This document shows, in pieces, positions 23,821 through 40,900 of a DNA stretch of 64,000 bases. The translations under genes and the position numbers were made by a program. Source of the DNA: Plecoglossus altivelis (lineage: Eukaryota; Chordata; Actinopteri; Osmeriformes; Plecoglossidae); contig BROE01000009.1 in the NCBI GenBank assembly GCA_036571765.1, forward strand, positions 9,054,773 through 9,118,772, in the 5' to 3' direction. The notes under the pieces were generated by a model, which ran no database searches, had not been told where the DNA came from, and saw nothing but the letters and a program-made list of their open reading frames with translations. Positions within the stretch are counted from its first letter, which is position 1. Each line of letters begins with the position of its first letter.

Positions 23821-26800
23821 ATGCCACGGCTGGAAGAAATCGCTAACGTTGCCCTTAGGGTGCCAAGCATATTGGTGCTTGACTTGCTGTATAAATGTGA
23901 CATTGATAGTTTAACGGAGCACCTCAAGGCGAAGAACGAAGACATGCTTTTTAAATACAAATATGTTATCTGGAACTTGTATTATTTTGGTATGTATACA
24001 AGCATATGCAATCATCTGGGTTGAATCGTTTATTACAAAACATTTGAATGTCTTAATTGAAGCGCACATGAGAGCACGAATCTACAACATACCCTCTGTT
24101 CCAGGTCACGTTGTTAACGTCGTGGTGTTAGTTCTTCCTTTGCGGCACATTGTGAATCTGTATCTACACATCCTTGTTGCCCTGCTTCTGTATGTAGGAC
24201 ATCAGATCTCCAAGTAAGTTCATTACTTTCCATTTTCCCCTTATTAGATCGGTTGCAAACATCCTCGATTCTCTTCAGGTGACGTAACATCACTTGTATG
24301 TTGAGGCATGAATGTGTAAACTGACTAAAGCCCCTGGGCTCCTCGAAGTGTAATACGGCTCCCAAACTTCATCAGATGCGATAATCCAGAGAGACGCACT
24401 GAGCGGACATACTGGGATCTCTTGATCAGCAGTCTAATGCTGTACCACTTAGCTGTAGCCAAGCACTCAGAGTGTGTGTGTTGTGCTGTGTTCTCCTCCT
24501 CAGGGACTATGTCCGGGGTGAGGTGCTACACGGTTTCGATGGGGCGCTCTACCTGGACTCTCCGGCTTTCAACCGCTTTGTCACCGCGCTCACTAGTAGG
24601 CCCCTGACCTCATGTTCACTTTGCACCACTGACATTTGATTAGCTAGCAGAAACATTCATCCGAACCAATAGCACATTGAGTACAGCAGACAATCTCGAC
24701 TAGACGTTGACTAGACATGCACTGTTCGAACTAGATGGTTCTAACCATAGTACTGAGATTAGAGCAAAGAAAGGTGTTTTACCAGAGACAGGGGGACATC
24801 AATGCCACTGCAGTCTTACATCATTTTGATCATAGGACAAGTCAACAATAACATGAAGTATCAACTGCAACATCAAAACAGCACACTGTAGATGCGGTCT
24901 GTTTACAAGATGGCTCTCAACACAGGATCTCAGAAACAGCATACAGAAAATGGAGGTATCACTAGAATGCACAGCGGAAGCTTTCCTGGGTCTAGCTGGT
25001 GTTAAGCTCTCCGTCTGTGTGTGTTTAGGTCAGATCATTCTGAGCACGCTGTGCGCCTTCCTAATGAAGACCAGAAAGGTCTGGCTGTTTTCTGCTCATA
25101 TGCTGCCCCTGCTGGCCAGGGTGTGCGCTACGCCCCACAGCGTGTTGCTCGCCGTCAACTCCTTCTCCATGGTGTTGACCGGCGTGGGCATGGCCATTTT
25201 CCTGCTGGCCAACCTGTTCCTGCCGTACCGCCTCGCCAGAGAGGTCTACTCCGAGATGATGGAGCTGGAGGTGACCGCCCCCTCCATCATCACATCCTAA
25301 CCCGATGATCCTCTTCATCGCTTAACATAAACTCCTTCCACCTACTCCTCTTAGACACAACATCAACGTTCCCCTCCCCCCCTCATGTGAATACTCCCTC
25401 CCCCTCAGGTGATAGAGCTGGACAGGCTCCTGGCCGTGGCCATCTCCCTGTGGAGCCAGTTTGCCGTCCCGGTGCTGTTCAGCGTCTTCTGGCTGGTCCT
25501 CTTCCTGGTCCAGCTGTGCACGTACTCCACAGCCTCCAGCAGCTCAGCCGGTCACCAGGGAATCCTGTTCTTCATCCTCACTAGGTGAACATCTGCCACC
25601 TGTCATACTGAAGTATATGTTCAGATAAATAGAGGGATGAATGGACACATTCCCCATCCCCCTCGGTGAAATTGCAGCATTCCAACAGTGCCTCAAAACC
25701 GGTATTTGTTTTGTGTTTTTGACTGCTGTTCACGTGGGTCTCCCCAGTGTCTCCGAGTGCTGCTCCACTCCCTACTCTCTCCTGGGCATGACCTTTGTGG
25801 TCTCTTACCTGGCGTTGGGTCTTCTCAACCTCTGCAAGTTCTACCTGGGAGGCTACGCTGCTGTGCAGAACGACAACGTCATGCACAGGTCAGGAACGAC
25901 GCAGTCTCATCTTGTTGGCAGACGCTTAGTGTTTGACTTCTGTTATCATTTCTTATTATTTGACTTCTACCGACTTCGTCAGTGTTTTAATGACAGACGT
26001 TTAGGAACCTGTTGTTCTGCTGAAAGATGAATCGGCTAATACACCTGCTGGTTATAAACATGGTTCTGCTGTTGTTGAAGCCAGTGGTGTGGTTAGAACA
26101 GAAATGTCTGTACTCAAGATGTTGACATGGGAATATGACTCATTTTACATGAGTTAAGTAGTGGCTATACTGGCTGCTTATTTGAAGAGAAATATACTCT
26201 GTACAATTCAGTAAACCTTCCTTGACTGTGCCTTCTGCCATACATTTCTTTTGGATCAGGGGGGTGACCGAGGGCGTCACCCTGCTCCTACTGGCCCTCC
26301 AGACGGGTCTGCTGGACATGCAGACCCTGCAACGCACCTTCCTCCTCAGCATCATCCTCTTCATCGTGGTGACGTCTACCCTGCAGTCCATGATCGAGAT
26401 CACAGACCCCATCATCCTGGCTCTGGGAGCCTCGCGCAACAGGTGGGGACAGACCACCTTCGACACTACGATCAGCAGCCATCAAGAACATATGTTCTTC
26501 TGATTGAAATTCTGTTGAATCCTGAATAAGTGTTCCCCCAGAAAGCAGACATGATGTTGAAGAAGTCTGTCAGCGTTGCAGCGTCCGTGCCAGTGACGGC
26601 TTCTTCTTTGTCTAGGAGCTTGTTGAAACACTTCCGAGGCCTCAGCATGTGTTTGGTGCTGCTGATATTCCCAGGATACATGGCCTACAAAATCTCCCAG
26701 TTCTTCCACATGGACTTCTGGCTGCTTATTTTAGTGTCCAGCTGCATGCTGACGTCTCTGCAGGTACACCAGTCTGGGGGTGGGACAGAGTCATTCAAAA

Positions 26801-28499
26801 TTAGTTGGGTTGATGTCTATATAAAAGAGCTTAGTGGTAGAGAATTTGACTGCAGATCAAGAGGTCCGGGGTTCAAATCTCACCCCCTGAACACCGCTTT
26901 GGGTAAAAGGCGTCTGCTAAACGAAGACATTTCATGACTCAACATAAATGTAAATTTGTCAGGAAAATACTTAATGACTCATATGTAAATCTGCGTTCTT
27001 GTTCATTATGTAAGGTGACAGGGACTGTGCTGATATACTCCATGTTCATGGTGGAGCTGTTTCGTAGCGACCCCATCGACAGCTTGGAGGAGATCATCTA
27101 CTGGGTGAATGCGGTGAGCAGGGTGCTGGAGTTCGTGGTGGCCCTCTGCGTGGTGGGCTACGGTACGTGGGAGTCTCTGTTCGGGGAGTGGAGCTGGATG
27201 GGTGCGTCTGTCATCATCATCCACTCCTACTTCAACGTCTGGCTCCGAGCACAGTCTGGGTGGAAGAGCTTCCTGCTCAGACAGGAAGCTGCCAAAAAGA
27301 TCAAGTCCCTCCCCAGAGCGACAGCTCAGCAGTTGGAGCATCACAATGACGTCTGCGCCATCTGCTTCCAGGTCAGTCAGGGTCACGGGGTCCAGGAAAG
27401 AGGTCATGCACGTGATATTTACGCTAGACTGGATGAATGACTTACATAAAATGAGAGAATGTGTACTTCGTACATATGATTTATTTGATCGGTCACAGTT
27501 GTTGCAAAGGTTTGAATGTCTTGTTTTGTAATCTCATTAGAGTAACACACCTATTATCTGCAGGAAATGAGCTCTGCTGTCATCACATACTGTGGACATT
27601 TCTTCCATGGCAACTGCCTGCGAAAGTGGCTTTACGTGCAGGAGACCTGCCCCATGTGTCACCAGCCAGTCAGACCCCGACCAGGTGCAGATGGGGCCTT
27701 TCCAGAGGACACAGGGGCAGGTGAGGCCCAGGCTGGGGCCTTCCAGGAGGACATGGGGGCAGGTGAGGCCCAAGCTGGGGCCTTCCAGGGGGACATGGGG
27801 GCAGGTGAGGCCCAGGCTGGGCCCTTCCAGGGGAACATGGGGGCAGGTAAGACCCAAGCTGGGGCCTTCCAGGGGGACATAGGGGATGGTGTAGCTGCCA
27901 AAAGGACTGATAAGACTCCGCCCACCAACACCACCCAGGAGCTCCAAGGAAACCTGGCATCACCTGGCCCTGCAGAGGGGGGAGGAGGAACCAGCATGGG
28001 AGGGGTTCGTTGTGAAAGGGGAGGGTCCAGTAGCATAGGGGGAGGGGCCAGAGGAGGAGAGGAGGGACCAGAAGACCCTCGCAGGACACCTGAAGGCTTT
28101 CTCTTCAGCTCCACTGGAGATTGTGTCGGCTTGGTCAGCCTAGGATCGAGCTGCTCTCCAGGGACGAGGTCCAGGTCGGGAACCCTGGAACAGGAACCAT
28201 GGGGCCAGTCTCCTGTCAGTGCAGCGAGCGTAGGAGAGGATTGCAATAAACCACAGAAAGATGGGGAGTTCTGTGGAAGGGCAAACGGCAGAGGTATTCC
28301 AAATCCCATTGAAGAAGATGAAGGGAACGAGTCAGACTCTGGGGTTGATAGTTTATCTGTTTCCTCTCAGAACACGGCACTGAGAACCAACAGGAAATGT
28401 GAGGACTGTGAAGAACAGAATGGGCAAGTGTGGTCAACTCAAATTTCAAACACTGATGGACTGACTGACATAATGAGTAACACAGTACCCACACCCTGA
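23821..28499 (+). CDS. rnf145-like: RING finger protein 145-like, ER multispanning E3 ubiquitin ligase
   Basis: Member of the TRC8/RNF145 family, which in mammals targets HMG-CoA reductase and other sterol-related proteins with Insigs. Ten exons: 23821-23989, 24105-24213, 24504-24595, 25029-25270, 25409-25584, 25748-25888, 26260-26442, 26616-26763, 27015-27371 and 27564-28499. They total 2553 nt (850 residues) with consistent phases. The start is the first ATG (23821), giving MPRLEEIANVALRVPS, in line with RNF145. Many transmembrane helices fill residues 15-480, with family stretches such as LFSAHMLPLLARVC, AECC-like SECCSTPYSLLG and GVTEGVTLL. A RING-H2 domain occupies residues 534-571 (CAICF, CGHFFH, CPMC). 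The single large last exon adds a ~280-residue disordered tail with a 14-residue repeat. The sterol-sensing YLYF motif known from RNF145 reads YLHI here (residues 76-79). It is closer to RNF145 than to RNF139, and could be a teleost paralogue. Confidence 0.9.
26826..26925 (+). mobile_element. Short tRNA-derived SINE in rnf145-like intron
   Basis: Contains an A-box-like GCTTAGTGGTAGAG, a B-box GGGTTCAAATC and the tail GGGTAAAAGGCGTCTGCTAAACGA seen in many fish SINEs. It has no acceptor-stem pairing expected of a functional tRNA. It lies in the intron between 26763 and 27015. Confidence 0.7.
27714..27881 (+). repeat. Coding minisatellite: four 42-bp units in rnf145-like
   Basis: Four in-frame 42-bp units (27714, 27756, 27798 and 27840) encode GAGEAQAGAFQEDM and close variants at residues 590-645. 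A degenerate unit (ADGAFPEDT) precedes them and a truncated GDG follows. The unit length is a multiple of three, so copy changes keep the frame. Confidence 0.92.
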
Positions 28500-29829
28500 A
28501 AGAGTCTGGATGGATGGATGGATGGAGGGGTTCATATCATAGTCCCTGAGGAAGTCTCCTGTAGATACTCAGCAGAGGATGAAACCTGCTGAACCAAGCC
28601 ACTCACACGTGGGGGGCGGGAAGTGTAATGTCGAAGCTGCAACGTACGATGAATAAAACCCTGTCACAGATTCAGTGCATGACCCAGGTGTCCTCAGAGA
28701 GGCCAACATGAAATCAGTGTAGCAGGACAGCGCAGAAGTGCCTTGAACTAGAGAAGGGAAGCCAAAACAACAAGTCTGTTGGAAAATCAACATAAACGCC
28801 TTCTGGGGGAAACACCCTGATGGTATATAGTGAATGTGTTATTTAGTTGTTGTGTTTCTTAAGAAGAATTATATTCAGCCCCAAATAAAAGGACATCCAG
28901 TAAAAGCTCCAATTACAGATTCATTTTCAAACTGATGTTTTCTGTAATGGTGACTCAAGGTTAAACTATTTAAATAAGGTTCTATACAGTATGTATATCA
29001 GGTTATAAATACCAGTAACAATGCTGATAATTTATGTCATATATAGTGTAAGGCTTAGAAGGGAAGTCATCAGTCTGATTACTGTTTTAGTTGTGGATAA
29101 ATATAGTTATTAACTTGTTTTCTGTCAATTAAACAACGTTTCTGAATATAGATGGACCATGTTATGTTGTCATCGGCTCTGAGCAGTATTTTCCACTTAA
29201 GAAAGGGATTGAAAGAATGACAGCTAAATTCTATCCTGGTACTGAGAATATTGTATTTTCTACAATATATTAATTAAATAATGACTTTCTGTCTGTGTCA
29301 ACGCGTTTATCGATATTCAGTGCACGGCTTCCCTGCGACTATAATTTAGAACAGCTATCACAGCCCGCAGTCCACAGTCTTTAAAAACGTACTTATCCAC
29401 AGAGTAAAATAACCCGTTTCGAAAGCTCCACCCGTGCTTACCGGTTTTTCCATGTCATGTGGCTATGTATTACGCAGGCTAACCAAAACGAACTTACCCA
29501 GTGACCAAGTGTTAGGAGCGGTGGAGGCAGAGGACATCTTGTTGCGAGAATTGCTAACATCAGCTATATTGGCTAGCCAAACGAATGACGATAATATACG
29601 CATTTTGACGTATATTTGGGGATGAAATTAGAACCTCAGCGATATACAAAGTACCGTTAGTTAATTTTACGGGGAATTTTGGTCTTGTTGCGGCTGTAAA
29701 GCTACGTACTGTGAGTGTAGCTAGCTTGTTTGCTGCCTAAGCTAGCCGTAGTCGGGGCCAAGGCGTAGCTAACACTGTCGTTAGCTGGCCAGGCAAGTAG
29801 ATAAACATCCCACTAATATTGGAGCAAGA
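28500..29829. other. 3' flank of rnf145-like and 5' region of ube2d3
   Basis: No coding exon seen. An AATAAA at 28652-28657 lies 150 bp after the rnf145-like stop and is a likely polyadenylation site; another (CAAATAAA) lies near 28884. The right half is AT-rich with several CTAGCTAG-type stretches and should hold the ube2d3 promoter and 5' UTR. Confidence 0.5.
28652..28657 (+). terminator. Candidate rnf145-like polyadenylation signal
   Basis: Canonical AATAAA about 150 bp after the stop codon at 28497-28499. Confidence 0.5.
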
Positions 29830-33597
<3,768 letters not shown>

Positions 33598-34902
33598 TGA
33601 ACGCTCTCGCACGACACCTGAAGGAGAATGTTGTAGCTGGATTCAACTGAAATCCCCCCCGTTTTCATTTTTCTGTTTCTTCATTTGACCACTTTGCCCG
33701 CCCCACCCCACCCCCCCATTGACATGCGTGCTCATAAGAAGATAGTGTTACCTGCTTGGACATGACAGTTTCATTTGAGTTTCAACATCTTTCATGTCCA
33801 GTTTACCACGGTTTACCATTTCTAAATTTGAGCTTTGCACCAAGACGAGGCCCTGGCTGCCTTGAGACTTGATAGTGTTTTGCTCTGACCACGTGTAGAC
33901 TGATCGATTTGACCCGTTTCCTTCTGATGGACCTGGCAGGGTTATCAGTGTATGCTTTTCCAATTCACATTAGTAGGTTCCCATGGCCTGAAAAATGAAA
34001 GAAATACACACACACACAAAAAAACAACCCATGAAGTCATACAACTGTGCGAACCGAAAAAATACCACAGTCCGTGTCAACATCCAAAGTTAGGAAAATA
34101 AGAATTTAATGTTGTATTTTATGCATGTTAACAAAGGTATATATTCAATATGTTGTACAAGTGAAATGGGCAGGCGGGCTGTTGGATGTAAGGGCAGTTG
34201 GAAACTGGATCCTGTTTCAGGCTTTGTATTCGTTTCTTTTTCATGGTTTTAGAGTGAGAGCTATTATAGTTTATACCACCACCCCCCCCCCCCAAACACT
34301 GTCTTCTATCAGCCCTGAAATACGAGGCAGAGCGAACCGTTGGTGACCAACTTGTAACTCTGTTTCGTTTTAATTTCCCCCTCAATAAAGTTGCTTAAAT
34401 CATTAAGTAGTTGTTGGTGTTTTGGATCTTTAATCAAGCGGCTCTTCTGGACCTGATACACGTTATCTTTTCCTATCAATATATTGTTTTATAGACCCAA
34501 GAATTCCTTATAGCCACTGACATTATGTAGCATTTTACGTAATTCTAGTGGATGCTCTTATCTAGGTCAGATGTAAAAATGCGTTGAAAGTTTAACAGAA
34601 ATTAATGTTTCAGAAGTTAATTGTACTGAAAGTGACTTTTCTGCATTTTCTTAGATTGTGGAATGTGAGATTTAAATGATTGCTATGTAAGGTTCTGACT
34701 TTTGAATTTTCGCGGCAGTGAGATGTGTTTCTTTGCCCTGAGCTCTCTAGCGTGTCACATGATCGACAACGCGAGCAATGGGGATCCGTGCACATTGCAC
34801 AGTAGACAAGGAACTGCAAAATAGTGAAACATTGCTTCGTTCAGCACAGAATTATGCTAACTTGAGACACGGGGACAGCCGGAATATAGCATCTTTCACA
34901 AT
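33598..34902. other. ube2d3 3' UTR and manba promoter region
   Basis: Non-coding. It contains the probable ube2d3 3' UTR, ending shortly after AATAAA at 34384-34389. The next ~500 bp lead to the manba start and contain a possible SINE-tail remnant (about 34540-34575). Confidence 0.55.
34384..34389 (+). terminator. Probable ube2d3 polyadenylation signal
   Basis: Canonical AATAAA followed within 30 bp by a GT-rich element (GTAGTTGTTGGTGTTTTG), the classical arrangement for a cleavage site. It lies 790 bp after the distal stop codon. Confidence 0.65.
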
Positions 34903-37900
34903 ATGATTGCGCTCAGAAACACAAGAAATGTTTTCGTTTGTCTTTACTGCGCATGGTGTTTCCGTGTTTTGTGTGGATACACTGTCACACGACCGGAGCC
35001 TTACAAACTTAGTCTGAATGGCAAATGGACACTAAAGAACTCCAACGGAACTTTGTCGCTAACTGCAACGGTACCGGGATGTGTTCATTCAGCTTTGCAG
35101 CAACAGGGGACGATAAAGGTTGGTACGGGCGAAGACCTGGGGAGAATACGGTTACAAACCAGATCTGCCCTTCATCTTGCGACGCCAACGTCTCGGAGAC
35201 GTAACCGCGTGACCCGGCTATTAGACAGGGATGACTTTCTAACAGCATATTGTAACTCCATAAAGGGCTGACAACAGTAGTGTTTAACAAATGCTCATCT
35301 GTGTCGCCTTGTCATGCGGTCTTTCACGTGCTCACCCAAACACCTCTCTCACTCCCAATATGACAGGATCCATACTTCAGATTCAACGATGTGGCGTACA
35401 AGTGGATAGCGCTGGAGAACTGGACGTACACAACAACCTTCTTGGTGCCACCATCGCTAAGGTCATTCATACTGGACTTGACTTAACCTGCGAACAGTAC
35501 TTTTGTGTTTTCTGCAGGGTGAAATCCTGTGATGTTCTCTCTCTCTCAGGGCTAAACAGGAAGTGCGTCTTGTTTTTGAGGGAGTGGATACGGTGGCTTC
35601 CATAACTGTCAATGGAATCACAGTCTGCAAGACGGACAACATGTTCCGCAGATATGTGAGCAAAACACCAGAAGGGTTATGATCTCTTATTTCATAGAAT
35701 TATTGTTTTATAAGTTGTGCTAGAGTGCAAGGTGCACACTCCTTTGGTCCCTGTTCTGCTGGACTCGACATTTTATAGGCCCCAAACTTTTTGTGGTCCT
35801 CACTGGGTCCCCCAGTGGGATTGAGGAATGACACTAATTTCCCGCCCCCTTCTCCTCCATCCCGCCATGAAGGCCTCTATTTGGAAACCTGATGCCACTC
35901 AGGGCACTTGAGGGATTGAGCTGCCCCCCCCCCTCTTACCTCACTTCCCCTCTCCCTCGCTGCCACCTCTCCTCCCTTTCTCCTCCTCTCCTCCACCTCT
36001 CCCCCCTCTCTTCTACCTCTCCTCTACCTCTCCTCCACCTCTCCCCCTCTCTTCCCCCTCTCCCCCCTCTCTTCTACCTCTCCTCTCCCTCTCCTCCCCC
36101 TCCCCTCCACTTTTACTTCCCCCCCCCATACTTCGCGCTGGATAGCATGTATCCGAAAGTAACATTACAGAAACTGCTAAAAGTACATGCTATACACGTA
36201 TATACATACTACCGGTATATATATGCATTAACATATTAATGTCATGACTTTAAAAACCATGACACCATTGGAGCCCTGAGTGCCATGTGTGCGTGTGTGT
36301 TCAGGATGTGCGTGTGTCAGATGTGCTGCTGGTGGGGGAGAACATCCTGGAGGTGCGGCTGCTGTCCCCAGTGCAGTACGCGGCGGAACAGAGCCGGGCC
36401 TCCGCCTACCGCGTGCCCCCCGCCTGCCCCCCGGAAGTGCAGCAGGGGCAGTGCCATGTCAACTTCATCAGGAAGGTGAGAGGGTTGGGCTGTTTGATAG
36501 GTTCAGGTGTCGTATACAGTGATATGGGGGTTTTCGTGTGCAGGAGTATTAAGCACACTGTGCACACACACGTACACACACATCTGTGAAGCTATGCAAC
36601 CTACTGCTGTATGAAGGCCAACACAGACATATTACTAAAATCTCCAGCTGGAGAAAGTGATTCAGTACCAGTCATGCCCCTCTCCCCTGTACATGATCCC
36701 CAGGCCCAGTGCTCCTTCAGCTGGGACTGGGGGCCGTCGCTTCCCACCCAGGGCCTGTGGAAGGAGGTGCGCTTTGAGGCCTTCGATGTCCTGAGGCTGG
36801 TCCACTTCTCCTCCGTCCCTGTCTACAGTACGCTCCCCTTTCCTTCTCACCCCTTTCTCTTATCTCGCTCCCCCTCTCTTCTACCTCTCCTCTAGCTCTT
36901 GTTCCTCTCCACGTCCCCTCCCCTCCACTTCACCCTCCTCTTCATCTCTTCTCCTCCCCCTCTTCTACTCCACCTCTAGATCCTCCTGCATTACAGATGA
37001 GGTTTTGTAGCACGTTCACATCCCTCCTACAGTACAGGTGTAGTTTGTCAGGACCCGTTCATCCCCTTCTTGACTGGAGTCTCTCTGTTCCCCTCAGATG
37101 AGTCTCTGTCCCAGTGGGCCGTGGAGGTGGAGCTGTGTGTCGATGCTACGGAGGCCGTGAAGGGGAACGTAACTCTGTCCCTCCCTGAGCTGGGCATCAT
37201 GCAGGTGTTCCCAGCGGCCATCTCCGCAGGCCACACCAAGAGCACGTTCATCCTCCACCTTGTCACGGTGAGGCAGGCCAGCCTGGTCAGACCAGCCTGG
37301 TCAGGTCAGCCTGGTCAGGCCAGCCTGGTCAGGTCAGCCTGGTCAGGTCAGAGTTCATCTGTTACAGAAATACTGTTGTTAAGATGTTATTGCTGCACTG
37401 TAAGTGAGTGTGCCTGGCAGCAGTGATGTGGTTACTTTGAACTGAGCATGTTGGATACAGACTGTTCCTTGACTCTGACCTTTGAAATGCTGTTAGAATT
37501 ATGCAGTTCTGATCCTTGATTTTTTTTCTGCTGTTCTTTGATTATGCCCAATTTGTATGTTGCATTGGAAATGAGTCTCTACTAAATGAGCTAAATGTAA
37601 ATCTACCACGCTTCTTCTAATTAGTGCCTCTATGCTTGTTTCTGTGTGTTGTAGAGTAAAGAGGTGAAGTTGTGGTGGCCTAATGGACATGGTGGCCAGC
37701 CGTCGTACTTGCTGAGAGTCGCCGGGCTGCTTGGCTCCTTCAGCCTCCAAGCAGATACACAGGTCAGGGCTCACATCTCTCTTATCTCTCTCTCCCCTCC
37801 CCGTTCTCCTCTCCAACTCTTTCATCCTCCCTCTCTCCCCTCCACCTCTCGACCTCTCCTCCTCTCTCCCCTTCACCTCTCCTCTTCTCCTCTTCCCCTC

Positions 37901-40900
37901 TCTCCTTTCTCCCCTCCACCTCTCCTCTTCCCCTCTCTCCCCTCCTCCTCTCTTCTCCACCTCTCCTCTTCCCCTCTCTCCTCTTTCCCCTCCACCTCTT
38001 CTCTCTCACTGACTCTCCTCTCTCTGAGAGGAATTACTTACAGATACCTTTTAAAAGTGTTTTATTTATCTGTCCTTTGATCCTTGCTCATCTTCTGTGC
38101 CAACTATGTGCACTATTCTATGTCACCGTGGAGAAAAAGCATCTACCAAACGAATAGATGTCAAACTGCAAATGTTTTTTTTCTTCATCCGTTGCATCAG
38201 AAAGTGTTCCCTTTCCACGTCCAATTGGCAGGTGTACTTCCGGACCGTGGAGCTAGTTCAGGAACCTATCGCTGGCTCACCTGGACTGAGTTTTTACTTC
38301 CGGATCAACAGGAAGCCCATTTTCCTGAAGGGCTCCAATTGGATCCCAGCCCACGCCCTGCAGGACCGGGTGACCCCAGCAGTGTGAGGGGTTACAGTGT
38401 GTTTACTGACACAGTCATCCTCGACCACCTCCTCACTTTGTCGCTAGGACGATGTCAATGTCAGAATTGAAATTATCCCAGATGTGAAACGTTTGGCATA
38501 TTTGTCATTCTCAATTTGGAATAGTCAAGAATATTACTTACTTCCTGTAATATCAAAGTGAAGCCGGCTGTGGTTCATACTGACTTGCTGTCTGTTTTGT
38601 GTTGAAGTATTAAAAACCTGTTGCAGTCTGTGGTGGATGCCAACATGAATGCGGTCCGGGTGTGGGGCGGGGGAGTGTACGAGCAGGACGTGTTCTACAG
38701 CACCTGTGATGAGCTGGGCATCATGGTAACGTCTGTTTACCTGAGTGATACTGCAAACAGGAGCTTAGTAACCATACTACCATACTGTTTCACATGCTAC
38801 TAACCATACTACCATACTGTTTCACATGCTACTAACCATACCACCATACCGTTTCACATGCTACTAACCATACTACCATACTGTTTCACATTTCAGTAAC
38901 CATACTACCATACTGTTTCACATTGCAGTAACCATACTACAATACTGTTTCAGATGCCAGTAACCATACTACAATACTGTTTCAGATGCCAGTAACCATA
39001 CTACCATACTGTTTCACATTTCAGTAACCATACTGCCGTACTGTTTAAAATAACAGAATGATTCCCAGTCCCAGTAAATAGTAGGTTTAACACGTCTGAC
39101 TACGTCTGGTAACATTTTGTAGTTTTTGCAGGGTTGGCATTCTTTTCTGTTTATTCTGACCCACAACCCATTTTCAAATACTCCCTTGCATGTCACTTTG
39201 AAATTCGTAATTATTATCATAAGTATGATTATTATTGTGATTATATGCAGTATGGTGTGTGTGTTCCCAGGTGTGGCAGGACTTCATGTTTGCCTGTGCC
39301 CTGTATCCCACGGACCCAGCCTTCATCCAGATCGTGAGAGAAGAAGTTCTCCAGCAGGTCAGCTGGAAACTTCCGGATTAGTAGGGGCTCACCATCATTT
39401 GAGTCTTTCTCCAAACATGGGATCAAACGCTCCTGTCTTGTGCCACAGCATCATTGCTGCCACTTCCTGTTTCGTTACCCAGGTAAGGCGTTTGAAGTCC
39501 CACCCCTCCGTCATCGTGTGGAGCGGGAACAACGAGAATGAGGCGGCTCTGGCCACAGACTGGTTTGGCATCCCTGCCCCCCAGCGCCCTTTGTACCTGA
39601 GGGACTATGTCTCCCTGTACGTGGACAGCGTCCGAGCTGTGGTGCTGGAGGTGAGGGCCCTCCCAGCAGGGGGGGGGGGTGTTTTAAGTCCTGTAGACAC
39701 AGATATCCCAAGCTACCTTCCCCAATTATGGTCTCATTCTTCCCAAACGGCTCAAATCATAGCTTTTTCTGAGGAGAATTGGGGTGTCTGTTGGGTATTC
39801 CGAAAGGCTGTATGATGAATGAGGTTGAAACTCAGTGATGGTGCGTTTGACTCCAGATCAAAAGGTTGCAGGTTAAAAAGGTTCCGTGTATGTCACTTTA
39901 GTAGTAGTATCTGTTAAATGAAAACATGTATTTTACTTCACCAGGAAACAGTAAGTTAGTGGTTCTCAACCCCTAATCCTCAGGAAACCCTTATCCTGCA
40001 GGTTTTAGATGTTTCCCTGCTCCAACACATCTGACTCAAGGAAATCGTTCATTATCTAGCTCTGTAGAAGCCTGGCAATGAACATGCATTAGAATTGGGT
40101 GTGTTGAAGCAGGGAAATATCTCAAACGTGCAGTCAGGGGGTCCCTAAGGACCAGGCTTAAGAACCACTCACATGTGTCATTGTTTCTCATAACGTTGGT
40201 GATATGATGTAACTTCCCCCGCCCAGGAGGACAGCAGCCGACCGTTCTTGGTGTCAAGTCCCACCAACGGTGCAGAGTCCCAGCAGGAGGGCTGGGTGGC
40301 AGCCAATCCCTACGACCCTCGCTATGGCGACACCCACTACTACAGCTACACCCAGGACTGCTGGGACTGGAGAACCTTCCCACGCACTCGCTTCGCCTCT
40401 GAATACGGCTTCCAGTCCTGGCCTTCCTTCTCCACCTTGCAGGAGGTACCCAACTGGCATGTCTGGCTCCTGGCTGGGTAGAAAACGACCTGCTAAAACA
40501 AACGATTACGATTGTTATTGTTGTTAAGATTCACCAGGTGGGACCTTCTGGTTTGTTTGTTTTTTGTTGAGTTTGCCTGGAGGATAATTCAAAGGATGTG
40601 TCCCAACCGTCTTATAAACAACTGTCAAAGTTAGAACATTGTAGATAGACGTCAGAGCAGCGTGCTGGTGCATCCTAGCTGAACTGGGTAAACTCTGTAT
40701 AAACACTGCCTACTCACACCATTGAATGACTAGTTTGTTTTATTGGGGGGTGGCGCAGCTGCCTAAAGAGGTGTTTACAAGGGGTGGTAGTTGTGTACGT
40801 TAGTCAGACTTACCCCCCCCCCCAACCACCAGGCGTCCGTGGCTGAGGACTGGAGCTACCACAGCCGGTTCTCCTCTCACCGGCAGCACCATGACGGGGG

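Noticed and set aside
27659..28309. 216-residue proline-rich minus-strand frame over the rnf145-like tail
   Set aside because: It is antisense to the coding minisatellite, has no start context or homology, and the plus strand clearly codes.
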